Source: VXRN01 sp963664365 (GTDB lineage Bacteria; Chloroflexota; Dehalococcoidia; Lucifugimonadales; UBA1123). Taken from it: 64,000 bases of DNA. The stretch lies in contig OY761144.1 in NCBI GenBank assembly GCA_963664365.1, forward strand, positions 2,170,001-2,234,000, in the 5' to 3' direction. The stretch's first letter is position 1. The number at the start of each line of letters is the position of its first letter. Both the position numbers and the translations under genes were made by a program. A model generated the notes under the pieces. It was given only the letters and a program-made list of their open reading frames with translations. It ran no database searches and was not told the DNA's origin. This document shows positions 24,908 through 33,399 of this stretch, in pieces.

Positions 24908-26575
24908 CTAACTGCCAAGCCGGGCGGTCTCCTCTTCGATGAGCGACTCATCGAGCTTTCGGAACAGCGGCTTCGGACGAGGAAGCGGCGTGTCCGGCTT
25001 GACGGCGCACGGGTTCCAGCGCCAGCCCTCCTCCTGGACGCCGCTCTCCAGACCCAACATGCGGCGCAGCTTCTCCGAACTTCCGGGCATGAACGGATAG
25101 AAGGCGGTCTTCAGACAGTTGATGACGCTCATCGCGGTCCACAGAGTGCGGGCGGCGTCTGCTTTATCGTTCTTGACGGCGCGCCAGGGCGCTTTGCGGT
25201 CGAGGTACCTGTTGCCGGACTGCGCCAGGCTCATGGCAGACCGGAGCGCGTTTCGGAATCTGCACGCGGCGAGGTGGTCCGAAGTCTCGTCCAGTTTCTG
25301 TCGCGCCTCTTCGAGCATGGCTAAAGAGACTTCGTCCAGCGCGCCGGGATCCGGCGTCTTGCCGTCGAAGTTGCGCGCGACCATGCTCAGCACGCGATGT
25401 ACGAGGTTCCCGTATGTCGCGACAAGCTCGTCGTTGTTGCGCCGGACGTACTCGGCCCATGAGAAGTCGGAGTCGCTCGTCTCCGGCATCGTGGCCGACA
25501 GCATGTACCGAAGCGGGTCTGTATCGTGTCTGTCGAGGTAGTCCGGCATCCAGACGGCCCAGTTCCTGCTGGTTGACACTTTCTCGCTCTCGATGGTTAT
25601 GTACTCGTTGGCGGGGACGTCATAGGGCAGGTTCAGGTCTCCGTATCCCATGAGAATGGCGGGCCAAATCACCGTGTGGAAGGGGATGTTGTCCTTGCCC
25701 ATGAAGTAGTATGCGCGGCTGTCCTTCTGCCAGAAGTCCCGCCATCGCTCGGCGTCGCCCGACCTCTGCGCCCACTCCTTGGTGGCGGAGAGGTAGCCGA
25801 TAACCGCCTCGAACCAGACGTAAACGCACTTGTTCTCGTAGCCTTCGACCGGGACGGGAACGCCCCAGTCGAGGTCTCTGGTGATGGCGCGGTCTCTGAG
25901 GCCGCCTTCGAGGTATCCGATGGTAAAGTTCTTGACGTTGGGCCTGAAATGGTCCTGGTCGCGCGCCCACTCCAGCAGCCGCTCCTCGAACGCGCTGAGC
26001 CTGAGGAAGAAGTGCTCGGTCTCTCGTATTTCGGGGGTGGCTCCGCAGATGCGGCACCTGAAGTCGATCAACTCCTCGGGGTCGAGAGTGCGTCCGCAGG
26101 CGTCGCACTGGTCGCCGCGCGCGCCGTCGTAGGCGCAGTGGGGACATATTCCCTCGACGTATCTGTCGGGCAGGAAGCGTTCGTCGCTCGCGCAGAACGC
26201 CTGCCGCATCGTGTCCGTATAGAGATAGCCCCTTTCGAGCAGGCGCAGGAAGATATCCTGCACCACCTCGACGTGGTTTTGGGTGTGGGTCGAGGTGAAC
26301 AGGTCGAAGCCGATGCCGAATCGCTCCCAGGTATCGAGGAACTCCGCCTGAAACTTGTTGAGGATATCCTCCGGAGCTACGCCCTGCTGGTCGGCGGCGA
26401 TGGTGACGGGCGTTCCGTGCGCGTCGCTGCCGGACACCATGGCGACCTCGTTCCCCAGCATCCGGTGATACCGCGCCAGGATGTCGGCGGGCAGGTAGGC
26501 GCCGGCGGCTTGGCCGATGTGTATGGAGCCGTTGGCGTAGGGCCAGGCCACCGCGATCAGGATTCGCTCAGGCAT
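24908..26575 (-). CDS. metG: Methionyl-tRNA synthetase
   Basis: Charges tRNA-Met. The 555-residue class I enzyme has PYANGSIHIGQ near the N-terminus and GSDAHGTPV. A zinc knuckle with paired cysteines (CPHC, CDAC, CRIC at about 146-176) and YVWFEAVIGYLS follow. The KMSKS loop is replaced by EKVSTSRN (about 331), a variant known in some MetRS. It ends after the anticodon-binding helices, without the extra C-terminal tRNA-binding domain found in many bacteria. It leads an operon with the polyprenyl synthase and hicAB. Confidence 0.95.
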   Translation of the reverse strand: MPERILIAVAWPYANGSIHIGQAAGAYLPADILARYHRMLGNEVAMVSGSDAHGTPVTIAADQQGVAPEDILNKFQAEFLDTWERFGIGFDLFTSTHTQNHVEVVQDIFLRLLERGYLYTDTMRQAFCASDERFLPDRYVEGICPHCAYDGARGDQCDACGRTLDPEELIDFRCRICGATPEIRETEHFFLRLSAFEERLLEWARDQDHFRPNVKNFTIGYLEGGLRDRAITRDLDWGVPVPVEGYENKCVYVWFEAVIGYLSATKEWAQRSGDAERWRDFWQKDSRAYYFMGKDNIPFHTVIWPAILMGYGDLNLPYDVPANEYITIESEKVSTSRNWAVWMPDYLDRHDTDPLRYMLSATMPETSDSDFSWAEYVRRNNDELVATYGNLVHRVLSMVARNFDGKTPDPGALDEVSLAMLEEARQKLDETSDHLAACRFRNALRSAMSLAQSGNRYLDRKAPWRAVKNDKADAARTLWTAMSVINCLKTAFYPFMPGSSEKLRRMLGLESGVQEEGWRWNPCAVKPDTPLPRPKPLFRKLDESLIEEETARLGS

Positions 26576-26669
26576 AGTAGTGACGTGCGACGATCCGAGT
26601 TGAATTCAGCATCATGGTAGCACACCGCTCGGTTGGCGGGCGAACGTCGGGGGGCCGACAGCCAGGAGC

Positions 26670-26740
26670 CAGTGTCAGTTTGGTAGGCGAACGCATCACC
26701 CCTGTATCGGGGTATGGGTCATGCTTGGGACAGTCTGACA
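26670..26740. repeat. Divergent copy of the TIR-type intergenic repeat
   Basis: It begins CAGTGTCAGTTTGGTAGGC, close to the left end of the element at 12252. It holds a CACCCCTGTATCGGGGTATG palindromic core and ends with GGGACAGTCTGACA. The core resembles the copy at 49239-49320. It is probably a decayed small mobile repeat. Confidence 0.45.
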
Positions 26741-26787
26741 AGGGTTGAGTCGTGTTGTATCAAGTTTGTTGACTCGGATGTTTTAGG

Positions 26788-26920
26788 GGTGAGAAAAGTT
26801 TTTTGAAATACCTGCCCTAGCTGCCCTGACCTGCCCTGTCCGTAGCTGAGCCAGCTTTGGGAAAGTCAGGGCAGCAAGGGTTTTCTCACCTGCCCTGAGC
26901 TGCCCTGACCTGCCCTGATC
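26788..26920. repeat. CTGCCCTGAC repeat cluster within an inverted repeat
   Basis: Two groups of three 10-base words (CTGCCCTGAC and one-base variants) lie at 26812-26840 and 26890-26920. One inverted copy (GTCAGGGCAG) sits between them at about 26865-26874. The block starts with GGTGAGAAAA (26788-26797), and its exact complement TTTTCTCACC lies at 26881-26890. The whole can fold into a large structured hairpin. Confidence 0.6.
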
Positions 26921-27173
26921 CGGGTCGATTCGGTCGAGCGGCGGGGCGTCACAGAACCTGGGGGAGCTATCCTTGTAGCAAATGAGGAGGCTTTTGATTT
27001 CTGGGGCGAGCACAGTCTTATTCACCTTTGGGTTGGAGTGTCAGGGAACCGATGTATTTATGATATTGGGGAACTGCGGTTCGTGTCAAGGGGTGGGGTG
27101 TATGGTGTAGGGTAGTTGAGGGTCTTAGAGTCTGAGCGTAGCGAGGGGTGACAGTGGGGGCGGTGCAAATCGG

Positions 27174-27641
27174 CTACCCCGTCAGCAGATTCTTCAACGC
27201 CCTGAGTCTCGGACTCCCGGCCTCGTCCAAATCTGACAACAGTTTCTCTATCTTCCGCTCGTCCAGGTTGATCTTCCTGTGCAGATCGTTGGCCCGGTCC
27301 GGCAGGCCATAATCATTCATGCTCAGGCCCGCGTCCGCGGCGGCGCGTAGCAGCCAATCTTCCAGCTTGGGACACAGGACGACGATCCGGTTGTTCCTAG
27401 CCTGGTCGAGGTAGAACTTCAGCCCCAACTCTGCGCTGTCACTCTTGAGAGTCAGCCCGGCCATGTACTTCGGCTGGGACTCTCCCGGGTCCTCATCGAC
27501 CACCGCCGACAAGCCGCTGCCTTTCATAAGCCTGTTGCAGACGCCGCCCTTGCCCTTTGTCTCGTGGACGACATGCCTGTGAGGCAAGCGTGTCACACGC
27601 CGAACCAGGATGCCGTCCGGTTTGCACTCGACGTAGATCAT
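27174..27641 (-). CDS. Probable TOPRIM-type protein partnered with an ATPase
   Basis: A 155-residue protein I cannot place in a named family. Its N-terminus reads MIYVECKPDGILV and about 45 residues later AVVDEDPGE. A conserved Glu after a hydrophobic strand, then D-x-D after a second strand, is the TOPRIM pattern seen in OLD-type nucleases. The C-terminal half is helical (LHRKINLDERKIEKLLSDLD). The start overlaps the ATPase stop by four bases (ATGA), so the two proteins are coupled and probably form one complex. A nuclease role in defence is inference. Confidence 0.55.
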   Translation of the reverse strand: MIYVECKPDGILVRRVTRLPHRHVVHETKGKGGVCNRLMKGSGLSAVVDEDPGESQPKYMAGLTLKSDSAELGLKFYLDQARNNRIVVLCPKLEDWLLRAAADAGLSMNDYGLPDRANDLHRKINLDERKIEKLLSDLDEAGSPRLRALKNLLTG

Positions 27642-28666
27642 CGATCCTCGAGAAACATCTCGATATTCGAGAAGACGTCGACCTGGTCCAATATCGTCGA
27701 GAGATCGTCCGGCGATAGTTCCTTCAGCTTGGTCTGGTAGTCGTCGTAGTAGGTTATGAATACGGCGATCTCGTCAACCCGCGTCTTCTCGATGAGCGGC
27801 AGCAGGAAATACGGATTGTGCGTCGAGATGAAGTACTGATTTCCCCGCTCGTCCAGCGCGATCCTCTCCGCTAGGTACTTCGTGTAGTACGGAAAGGCGT
27901 GCGCCTCCGGCTCCTCAAAGACCAGGACGGAGTCCGAGTTCGTGCGCAGCGCCGCCGCGTAGAACACCAGACGCTGAAAAGTGTCCGAGGCAAGGTGATA
28001 GGGGTTGGAGACGATGACATCCTCTATATCCTTCAGGACTTCGATAGTCCCCTCCCGCATCCTCAGACCCAACCGAAGCCCTCGCGAGATGAAAATATCT
28101 TTCGCCTCATCCCGCAGTTCTCGATCTTGGTACAGTAGAGAGAAGAGGTTGTCGCCGTCCGGCGGCATCAGGTAGTCACTTCCCTTCCTGGGAAAGGTGG
28201 ATCTTGGAGCAAACCTGTAGAACTTGCAGAAACTCAATGTTCTTGGTTCGAGTCCGCGCGTGGAAACGGCGAGTGCATCTTGCCCCCCGGACAGCAACAA
28301 GCTTATCCCAACATCCAAATCCTCAACCCCACCTTCGAAATGCCCATTTGAGTACCGCAGTTGAAGGCGATAGCCTCGTTCTAAGATGGGTGGGACATCC
28401 CGAATGATCCCACCATTCCAAAGCATAGCCAGTTCGCGGCTGAGGTCGCCATCATGGAACAGGTTGCTGAGGTCGTCGTGTCTCACGAATGATCGCAAGT
28501 TACCTTGCGCCGTATTGAAGTGGCCGATGTACGAGATTAGTCCCAACGCCTCCAGGATATTGGACTTGCCCGTGTTCGGCTCTCCGATCAGCACGTTGAC
28601 CCGTCGGCAGTCGAGCCGCACGCGCTCTATCGACTTGAAGTTTTCGATCTCCAGGGATTCAAGCAT
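27638..28666 (-). CDS. AAA ATPase of the RecF/OLD-like type
   Basis: A 342-residue ATPase of the ABC/SMC-like AAA group. It opens with MLESLEIENFKSIERVRLD, then Walker A GEPNTGKSN (about 28-36). Walker B is VLVFEEPEAHAFP (about 249) and the H-loop is FISTHNPYFLLP. This matches OLD- and RecF-like ATPases found in two-gene defence systems. It is the first gene of a pair with a small TOPRIM-like protein. The unit stands alone, with a repeat-rich spacer on one side and a divergent SDR gene on the other. Confidence 0.82.
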   Translation of the reverse strand: MLESLEIENFKSIERVRLDCRRVNVLIGEPNTGKSNILEALGLISYIGHFNTAQGNLRSFVRHDDLSNLFHDGDLSRELAMLWNGGIIRDVPPILERGYRLQLRYSNGHFEGGVEDLDVGISLLLSGGQDALAVSTRGLEPRTLSFCKFYRFAPRSTFPRKGSDYLMPPDGDNLFSLLYQDRELRDEAKDIFISRGLRLGLRMREGTIEVLKDIEDVIVSNPYHLASDTFQRLVFYAAALRTNSDSVLVFEEPEAHAFPYYTKYLAERIALDERGNQYFISTHNPYFLLPLIEKTRVDEIAVFITYYDDYQTKLKELSPDDLSTILDQVDVFSNIEMFLEDR

Positions 28667-28965
28667 AGAGTTCCCCCGCGTCGACTAGGACGGCTTGCGC
28701 TTTCCCCGCGCGCCGACTGTGAGCCCGGCTGCGGGCAAGTTTGGTCGGGATATACGGTTCGGCAGTACGATCATACTAGTCATGAGCGTCGGCCTCAGTC
28801 AAGAAGTTGCACGGTCTCAAGATCCACCGCCTTGCGATGGCATTGCAGCGTTGGCCGGCGCGGGCGCGTCAGGTCCACCTATGTCTTGAAGATTTGCGCC
28901 CAGCGTGTCGGGTGTTACAATTACACAGACGGGAGTCACATACACGCTGTTTCAGAGAGGTAGGC
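28667..28965. other. Spacer between divergent genes
   Basis: About 300 bases between the divergent ATPase and SDR genes. I see no gene. A weak -10-like TACAAT lies at 28916-28921, about 45 bases before the SDR start, and could belong to its promoter, but the -35 region is poor. Confidence 0.4.
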
Positions 28966-29715
28966 ATGAGACTCGAAGGAAAGGTCGCGCTGATCTCAGG
29001 GGCGGCGCGCGGACAGGGGGAGACCGAGGCGAGGCTGTTCGCGCAGGAGGGGGCGAGCGTCGTGCTTGGGGACATATTGGAATCGGAGGGCGAGGCGGCG
29101 GCGGCATCTATCCGCGAGAGCGGCGGCAACGCGCGCTTCATCGCGCTGGACGTCACCAGCGAGGATGACTGGGTATCGGCGGTCCGCTTCACGGTCGAGA
29201 CGTTCGGCGGGCTGGACATCCTCATCAACAACGCCGCCATATACACCCGAACGCTCATTGTCGATACGGACATCGAAGAGTGGCGGCGGATCATGGACAT
29301 AAATATGACGGGCGTGTTTCTCGGCACGAAGCACGCCGTCCCCGCAATGCGCGAGTCCGGCGGCGGCTCGATCATCAACATATCTTCGACCGCCGGACTG
29401 GTCGGCGGCGGCAGCGGCGGCGCGTACGGAGCGTCCAAGGGCGGCGTCCGGCTCTTCACAAAGTACACCGCCATACAGCACGCATCGGACGGAATCAGGG
29501 CGAACTCGATTCATCCCGGACCGGTCGATACGGAGATGATCGCCGACAACCTCTCCACGCCCGAGGGGAGGGCTGACTCCCTGAGCCGTATTCCTCTCGG
29601 AAGGATCGGATCGGTGATGGACGTTGCCTACGGCGCGCTGTTCCTCGCTTCAGACGAATCTTCTTTCGTGACCGGCTCCGAACTGGTCATAGATGGCGGC
29701 CTGACCGCTCAGTAG
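28966..29715 (+). CDS. Short-chain dehydrogenase/reductase
   Basis: A 249-residue classical SDR that oxidises or reduces a hydroxy/keto group with NAD(P). The cofactor motif is ISGAARGQGETEA, then DILINNAAIYT. The catalytic Ser is in NISSTAGLVGG and the Tyr/Lys in AYGASKGG. The C-terminus FVTGSELVIDGGLTAQ is the usual end. A strictly basic residue after the first strand is absent and Asp is present (LGDILE), which favours NAD. Start ATG 28966 has GAGAGG upstream; a longer frame upstream has no family similarity. Confidence 0.9.
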   Translation: MRLEGKVALISGAARGQGETEARLFAQEGASVVLGDILESEGEAAAASIRESGGNARFIALDVTSEDDWVSAVRFTVETFGGLDILINNAAIYTRTLIVDTDIEEWRRIMDINMTGVFLGTKHAVPAMRESGGGSIINISSTAGLVGGGSGGAYGASKGGVRLFTKYTAIQHASDGIRANSIHPGPVDTEMIADNLSTPEGRADSLSRIPLGRIGSVMDVAYGALFLASDESSFVTGSELVIDGGLTAQ

Positions 29716-29756
29716 CGGCCGCTTCGGCTCGTTCAAGCGGTATGGGCTGCGGAAAC

Positions 29757-30227
29757 TCAGTCCGGCCCCGGCTGCTTTATCGTTTCCAACCCTGTGATTG
29801 CGGTGATCGAAGCTATGAAACTGCCCGCGCCATAGTGCCTGATCTGCCATCTGTAAAGGTCCCGTCCCTCCATGCCCCTACCGAGAAGTTGGTAGTATGC
29901 CGGGCGACCTAGGGACCCTTGAAAAACGATGACGAGTCCCAAAACCAGCGCCGCGATCGGGACGATGAGGTACCAGGCGAAGAGCGTCAGGACTCCCAAG
30001 CACGCGAGCGCCGCGCCCAATACCATCTGTCTCCGGTTGGACATCCTGACCTCGGTGATGCTCTCAAGATCGGCGTAAGGCAAATCGTACACGCGCCTAC
30101 GGCTCACCAGGATAACGCGGCGCGAGGTGGCGTGGTACGGGCCAAAGCTGGACACGATCCGCTCATCGTTAGCCAGCAGCGGCTCGACCTCTTCAACCGG
30201 TTGAGTACGCGGCAGCGCTTGAGCCAT
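29757..30227 (-). CDS. Small membrane protein, PH-like
   Basis: A 156-residue protein. The N-terminal half has the pattern of bacterial PH-like domains (NDERIVSSFGPYHATSRRVI, then VYDLPYADLESITEV). A hairpin of two membrane segments (about 68-105, VLGAALACLGVLTLFAWYLI) follows, and then a second short strand-rich part (YRWQIRHYGAGSFI). The function is unknown. Its ATG overlaps the stop of the cyclase-family gene (TGATG), so it is co-translated with it. Confidence 0.6.
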   Translation of the reverse strand: MAQALPRTQPVEEVEPLLANDERIVSSFGPYHATSRRVILVSRRRVYDLPYADLESITEVRMSNRRQMVLGAALACLGVLTLFAWYLIVPIAALVLGLVIVFQGSLGRPAYYQLLGRGMEGRDLYRWQIRHYGAGSFIASITAITGLETIKQPGPD

Positions 30228-31177
30228 CAGAATATCGCTATTGGATTCACCGGGGACCCGGTCGTGTTGTGAAGACGAAGCGGACCGATCGAGAGCATGA
30301 ACTCCCAGCGGTTCCGCTCCCTACACGCTTGGGCAAGCTCTTCGAGATTCGCGTTGTCCAGTATCCACATTCCCATCGCGACGATCCCGACCTGGTGAAT
30401 CGGGTTGGTCAGACTGGGGTAGCCCGTCGGCATAACGTCGTTGCCTGTGTCGCTGCCCAGCATTGCGATTCCTCGCTCGTGGAACAGGGGCAGGCACGCG
30501 GCCTGGCAGGCAGTCGAACCCCGCTCCCGCGGATTCCAAGGGCCCTCGACATTCCTGCGATGGAGGTTTCCGGTCCGCACGAGAAGCACGTCGCCCTCTT
30601 CCACCTCGAACCCGCATCGTTCTTCGGCGGCCAGGATGTCTTCCGGCATAACGCCTTCGCCCCGCTCCAGCCAGTCCACTCCCCTTATCATGGGCGCGTC
30701 CACCAGCACTCCCCGTGTCACTATTCCGTTCTTGGTCAGCTCGATAGACTCGACGGTCGCGCCTTCGCTCGTGGCGACGAGGTGCGCGGGGCGGTCGTTG
30801 TACATCCTGCCGTTCCAGAAGAAGTGGGCGAGGCTGTCAACGTGCGTGATCGCGTAGCCGTGGAAGATCATGCCAAAGAAGTCCGCGGACGCCTGCGCGG
30901 CGCGGTTGGTCACCTTGTCCCCGCTGGCCCAGCCCTCGCCGGACTCCACCATGAAGTGTAGCGGCGGGATGGGTATGTCGGGCGCGGGCTCGAACATGAC
31001 CGTCCGCGCGCACGATACCGTCGCCCCCTCCTCGACGAGCGACACCGCCCGCTTGACCTTCTCGGGACCCAGGAAGTTCAGCGTGCCCATCTGGTCGTCG
31101 TCTCCCCACCTGCCCCAGTTGGACAGCGAGTCGAAGTATGCAAGCACCTCTTGCTCAGAAGGGATGTTTCGGGTCAT
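30227..31177 (-). CDS. Cyclase-family metal-dependent hydrolase
   Basis: A 316-residue member of the cyclase/kynurenine formamidase superfamily, whose members hydrolyse amide or lactone-like bonds with a divalent metal. The metal motif HVDSLAH is at about residue 112 (usual form HxGTHxDxPxH, here with ITHVDSLAHFF). A later GSDTGNDVMPTGYP segment is typical of the longer plant/bacterial subgroup. It is probably the first gene of a two-gene operon with the PH-like protein, and begins 109 bases after the polyketide cluster ends on the same strand. A link to that cluster is possible but unproved. Confidence 0.8.
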   Translation of the reverse strand: MTRNIPSEQEVLAYFDSLSNWGRWGDDDQMGTLNFLGPEKVKRAVSLVEEGATVSCARTVMFEPAPDIPIPPLHFMVESGEGWASGDKVTNRAAQASADFFGMIFHGYAITHVDSLAHFFWNGRMYNDRPAHLVATSEGATVESIELTKNGIVTRGVLVDAPMIRGVDWLERGEGVMPEDILAAEERCGFEVEEGDVLLVRTGNLHRRNVEGPWNPRERGSTACQAACLPLFHERGIAMLGSDTGNDVMPTGYPSLTNPIHQVGIVAMGMWILDNANLEELAQACRERNRWEFMLSIGPLRLHNTTGSPVNPIAIF

Positions 31178-31286
31178 GGTCTTACCACCTCTCCGGGTTC
31201 AATCGGCCTGCGTCCATTATATCCCCTGCCCTCTCCGTCGTCATGCGCATCCCAATCGGACACACGGTTCGGGGTGAGATGCGTGG

Positions 31287-32195
31287 TCAGGAGCCGGCAA
31301 GCTGATCGATGAACTCCAGCATCGCATCGACGCACTCTTCGGGCTGCTCTAACTGCAAGAGGTGGGTGGCTTCAGGCAGGAAGTCGTAGTCCACGCCGAG
31401 CATGTCGCTGAGGTCGAGGGTGGGCAGGTAGGAGTAGGGCAAGGTGGGATCGGCTCCGATGACCTTGACGGGGCAACTAAACGTAGAGAAGTCCACGGCC
31501 ACGGCGTAGATGCCCGCATACTCGATGATCTGCGCCTCGTATTCACCTGGGCATCGGAGCTGATAGCCCTGGCCGCTTTCATCTTCGCGGAGAGTCGTCG
31601 CAGCCACAAGGTCAAAGACCCCCGGCACTGTCTTCTGAAACGTCGGAATGAATGCAAGTACTGAGGCAAGCTCGTCTCGCGTACGAAAGCTGGAGGTCCG
31701 GCGGCGTGCCATCGCAGCGTTGCGAACAGCCGCCGCATCGAACTCTTCATAACTTCGTCCGGGTTTGCACAATGGGGGATCGAACAAGATAAGGCCGGAG
31801 AATCTCCCGCCTCTGTCGGGCGACAATAGGGATACCAGGGCCGAGATGGAGTGAAACACGCCGATCTTGGGCTTCTCGCCAAAACAACGGTCGATCTCTT
31901 CAATGATGCGGTCATGGTCGCGGACCAGCGCTGGGACATTGTGCCTCTGGATGGGGCTGACGCCGTTCCAACCGTGATTTCTGAGGTCGTAGATTACCAG
32001 GTCGAAATCGTCCGCCAGCAGAGACCAGAAGGGGTAGTAGAGGTCGATGGCGAGTCCGTTGCCGTGGCTCAGGACTAGCCTCGGTCCTTCCGGATTTCCG
32101 TGGCTTCGCAGGGTGATGACCGTGTCGTCGTCCACCCTGACTTCGTGAGCCGAAATCGGGTTGGGCAGGTCCCATAATGTCTCTGGGGGCCGCAT
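31287..32195 (-). CDS. Alpha/beta hydrolase, possible thioesterase of the polyketide locus
   Basis: A 302-residue alpha/beta hydrolase: oxyanion region LSHGNGLAIDLYYPFW, nucleophile elbow GVFHSISALV, Asp in VIGADPTL and His in EATHLLQLEQPEEC. Start MRPPETLWDLP (32195) overlaps the stop of the phosphopantetheinyl transferase gene (TGATG), which shows coupling. The longer upstream frame shadows that gene. Being co-translated with an ACP-activating enzyme behind a large synthase makes chain release or editing its likely job, but the family is broad and an esterase role on another substrate cannot be excluded. Confidence 0.8.
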   Translation of the reverse strand: MRPPETLWDLPNPISAHEVRVDDDTVITLRSHGNPEGPRLVLSHGNGLAIDLYYPFWSLLADDFDLVIYDLRNHGWNGVSPIQRHNVPALVRDHDRIIEEIDRCFGEKPKIGVFHSISALVSLLSPDRGGRFSGLILFDPPLCKPGRSYEEFDAAAVRNAAMARRRTSSFRTRDELASVLAFIPTFQKTVPGVFDLVAATTLREDESGQGYQLRCPGEYEAQIIEYAGIYAVAVDFSTFSCPVKVIGADPTLPYSYLPTLDLSDMLGVDYDFLPEATHLLQLEQPEECVDAMLEFIDQLAGS

Positions 32196-33004
32196 CAGGA
32201 GGTTGGCCTCGCGGAAGCGTCGGAATCCAATTCGTGAGCGACGGCGGCAGCGAAGTCGTCGTTCCCGATGTATTCGATCTGCCATCTGACAGACGGCACA
32301 TTGGGAAGCTGAATTATCCCAGACTTGCTGCCGTGTCGCATGGCTATTGGAACCTCGAATTCTGACATATCCATGTAGAGACCCATGCCAACGGCTTTGA
32401 TGAGGGTCTCCTTGATTGTCCATATCTTGTAGAACAGCCGGAGCTTGGCGCGTCCGCGCGTGAGGGCAAGCTCAGCTTGTTCCGCCGGGCCGCACACCAT
32501 CTCGATTATGCCGTCGAGATCGGGCCTATCCGAAAAATCCTCTACGTCTATACCTACTCGTCCCCGGTCCGCAATGGCTATCAGCCCATGATTGCCGCTA
32601 TGACTGACGTTGAAACTGACAGGAGCGGGAGAACCTCGCAGGACGGCAAACGGCTTTTCATACTCGGCTGCTCCGAACTCAAGGCGATCGTTTACGCATC
32701 CGAGCCGTTCGCAGAGAAGCGCGCGGAGAGCCGAGCGACACAGCGCGAAGCGGCGTCGAGGTCCGGGATGCTGGAATCCGCGCCAACGCGCCAACTCTTC
32801 CTCGTCGAGCCATTCCAGCGCATTAGCCTCTCGCGCCGCGTGGGGCGTCAAATCGACGTGGAAGATAGCGGCATCGCCGGCTTGCCCGAACGCACGCCAC
32901 CAGTAGACACCGGAAGCAGCGGGCATCGCGGTCGGACTTGGCGAGCGTGGCTGCGCCGGGACCGATGCAGGCTGAGTGGGCAAGGGTGCAGCTACGTTTG
33001 CCAC
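32195..33004 (-). CDS. 4'-phosphopantetheinyl transferase (Sfp type)
   Basis: Transfers phosphopantetheine from coenzyme A to a Ser of carrier proteins, converting the synthase and its ACP to active form. The 269-residue product has FNVSHSGNHGLIAIA, the magnesium motif VGIDVEDFSDRPDL and the WTIKETLIKAVG helix, all diagnostic. The first ~35 residues are Pro/Ala-rich and unlike the family. The GTG at 33004 is the longest start, and ATG 32926 (MPAASGVYWWRAF) would remove most of that leader. The start lies 75 bases after the ACP gene. Confidence 0.9.
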   Translation of the reverse strand: MANVAAPLPTQPASVPAQPRSPSPTAMPAASGVYWWRAFGQAGDAAIFHVDLTPHAAREANALEWLDEEELARWRGFQHPGPRRRFALCRSALRALLCERLGCVNDRLEFGAAEYEKPFAVLRGSPAPVSFNVSHSGNHGLIAIADRGRVGIDVEDFSDRPDLDGIIEMVCGPAEQAELALTRGRAKLRLFYKIWTIKETLIKAVGMGLYMDMSEFEVPIAMRHGSKSGIIQLPNVPSVRWQIEYIGNDDFAAAVAHELDSDASARPTS

Positions 33005-33079
33005 TATATTGACCGATCCGGGCCCTTGGAGTAGAGCTCGGCCGTTTCCATTTTGCAGGGTGCGGACGAATGCCGAAGG

Positions 33080-33325
33080 CTAGGCAGCCTTGGCGTCGAT
33101 GAATGCTACGAGGTCCGGCAGGGACGCGAGAGACGCGCAGTCGTCGGGTGTGACGGTTACGTCGAACTCTTCAGCGATCAGCTTCCCCAGCGCGACGATA
33201 TCGGTGGAGGGCACTCCCGACTCTAGGAGGCTGATGTTCAGGTCCTCCGGCACGTTGAGGGGCTGGCCATCCACTTCGATGTTGTTTTCCACTAGCTTTC
33301 TGACACGTTCTTGGGTCGAGGGCAT
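33080..33325 (-). CDS. Stand-alone acyl carrier protein
   Basis: An 81-residue carrier protein: MPSTQERVRKLVENN, then LLESGVPSTDIVALGKLIAEEFDVTVTPDD. The Ser after Gly at the start of helix 2 aligns with the phosphopantetheine site, but the usual GxDSL is GVPST here. I chose ATG 33325, which has AAGGAGT upstream. It lies directly after the polyketide synthase stop (75 bases) and before the transferase that should modify it. Since the second KS of the synthase has no ACP behind it, this protein may serve that KS in trans. Confidence 0.85.
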   Translation of the reverse strand: MPSTQERVRKLVENNIEVDGQPLNVPEDLNISLLESGVPSTDIVALGKLIAEEFDVTVTPDDCASLASLPDLVAFIDAKAA

Positions 33326-33399
33326 GAGTGTGACTCCTTCGCTATTTTTACGTTCTGATCCGATTTGAAGGATAGCACATGAGTTAGCTTTGGTCAACT

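Larger units (their letters stand above)
26576..27173. other. Gene-free spacer with repeats
   Basis: About 600 bases upstream of metG with no convincing gene. It holds a TIR-type repeat piece (26670-26740), a CTGCCCTGAC repeat cluster with inverted arms (26788-26920), and a short dispersed word, TGACAGTGGGGGCGG (27149-27163), that also occurs at 51993-52007. A minus-strand frame of 80 codons here is low complexity and I do not accept it. Confidence 0.6.

Noticed and set aside
25676..26620. Plus-strand frame of 314 codons opposite metG
   Set aside because: It is a shadow of metG with no ribosome site and no domain signature.
26783..27025. Minus-strand open frame of 80 codons in the spacer upstream of metG
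   Set aside because: It is made of the CTGCCCTGAC repeats and their inverted arms; it has no ribosome site and no family-like segment.
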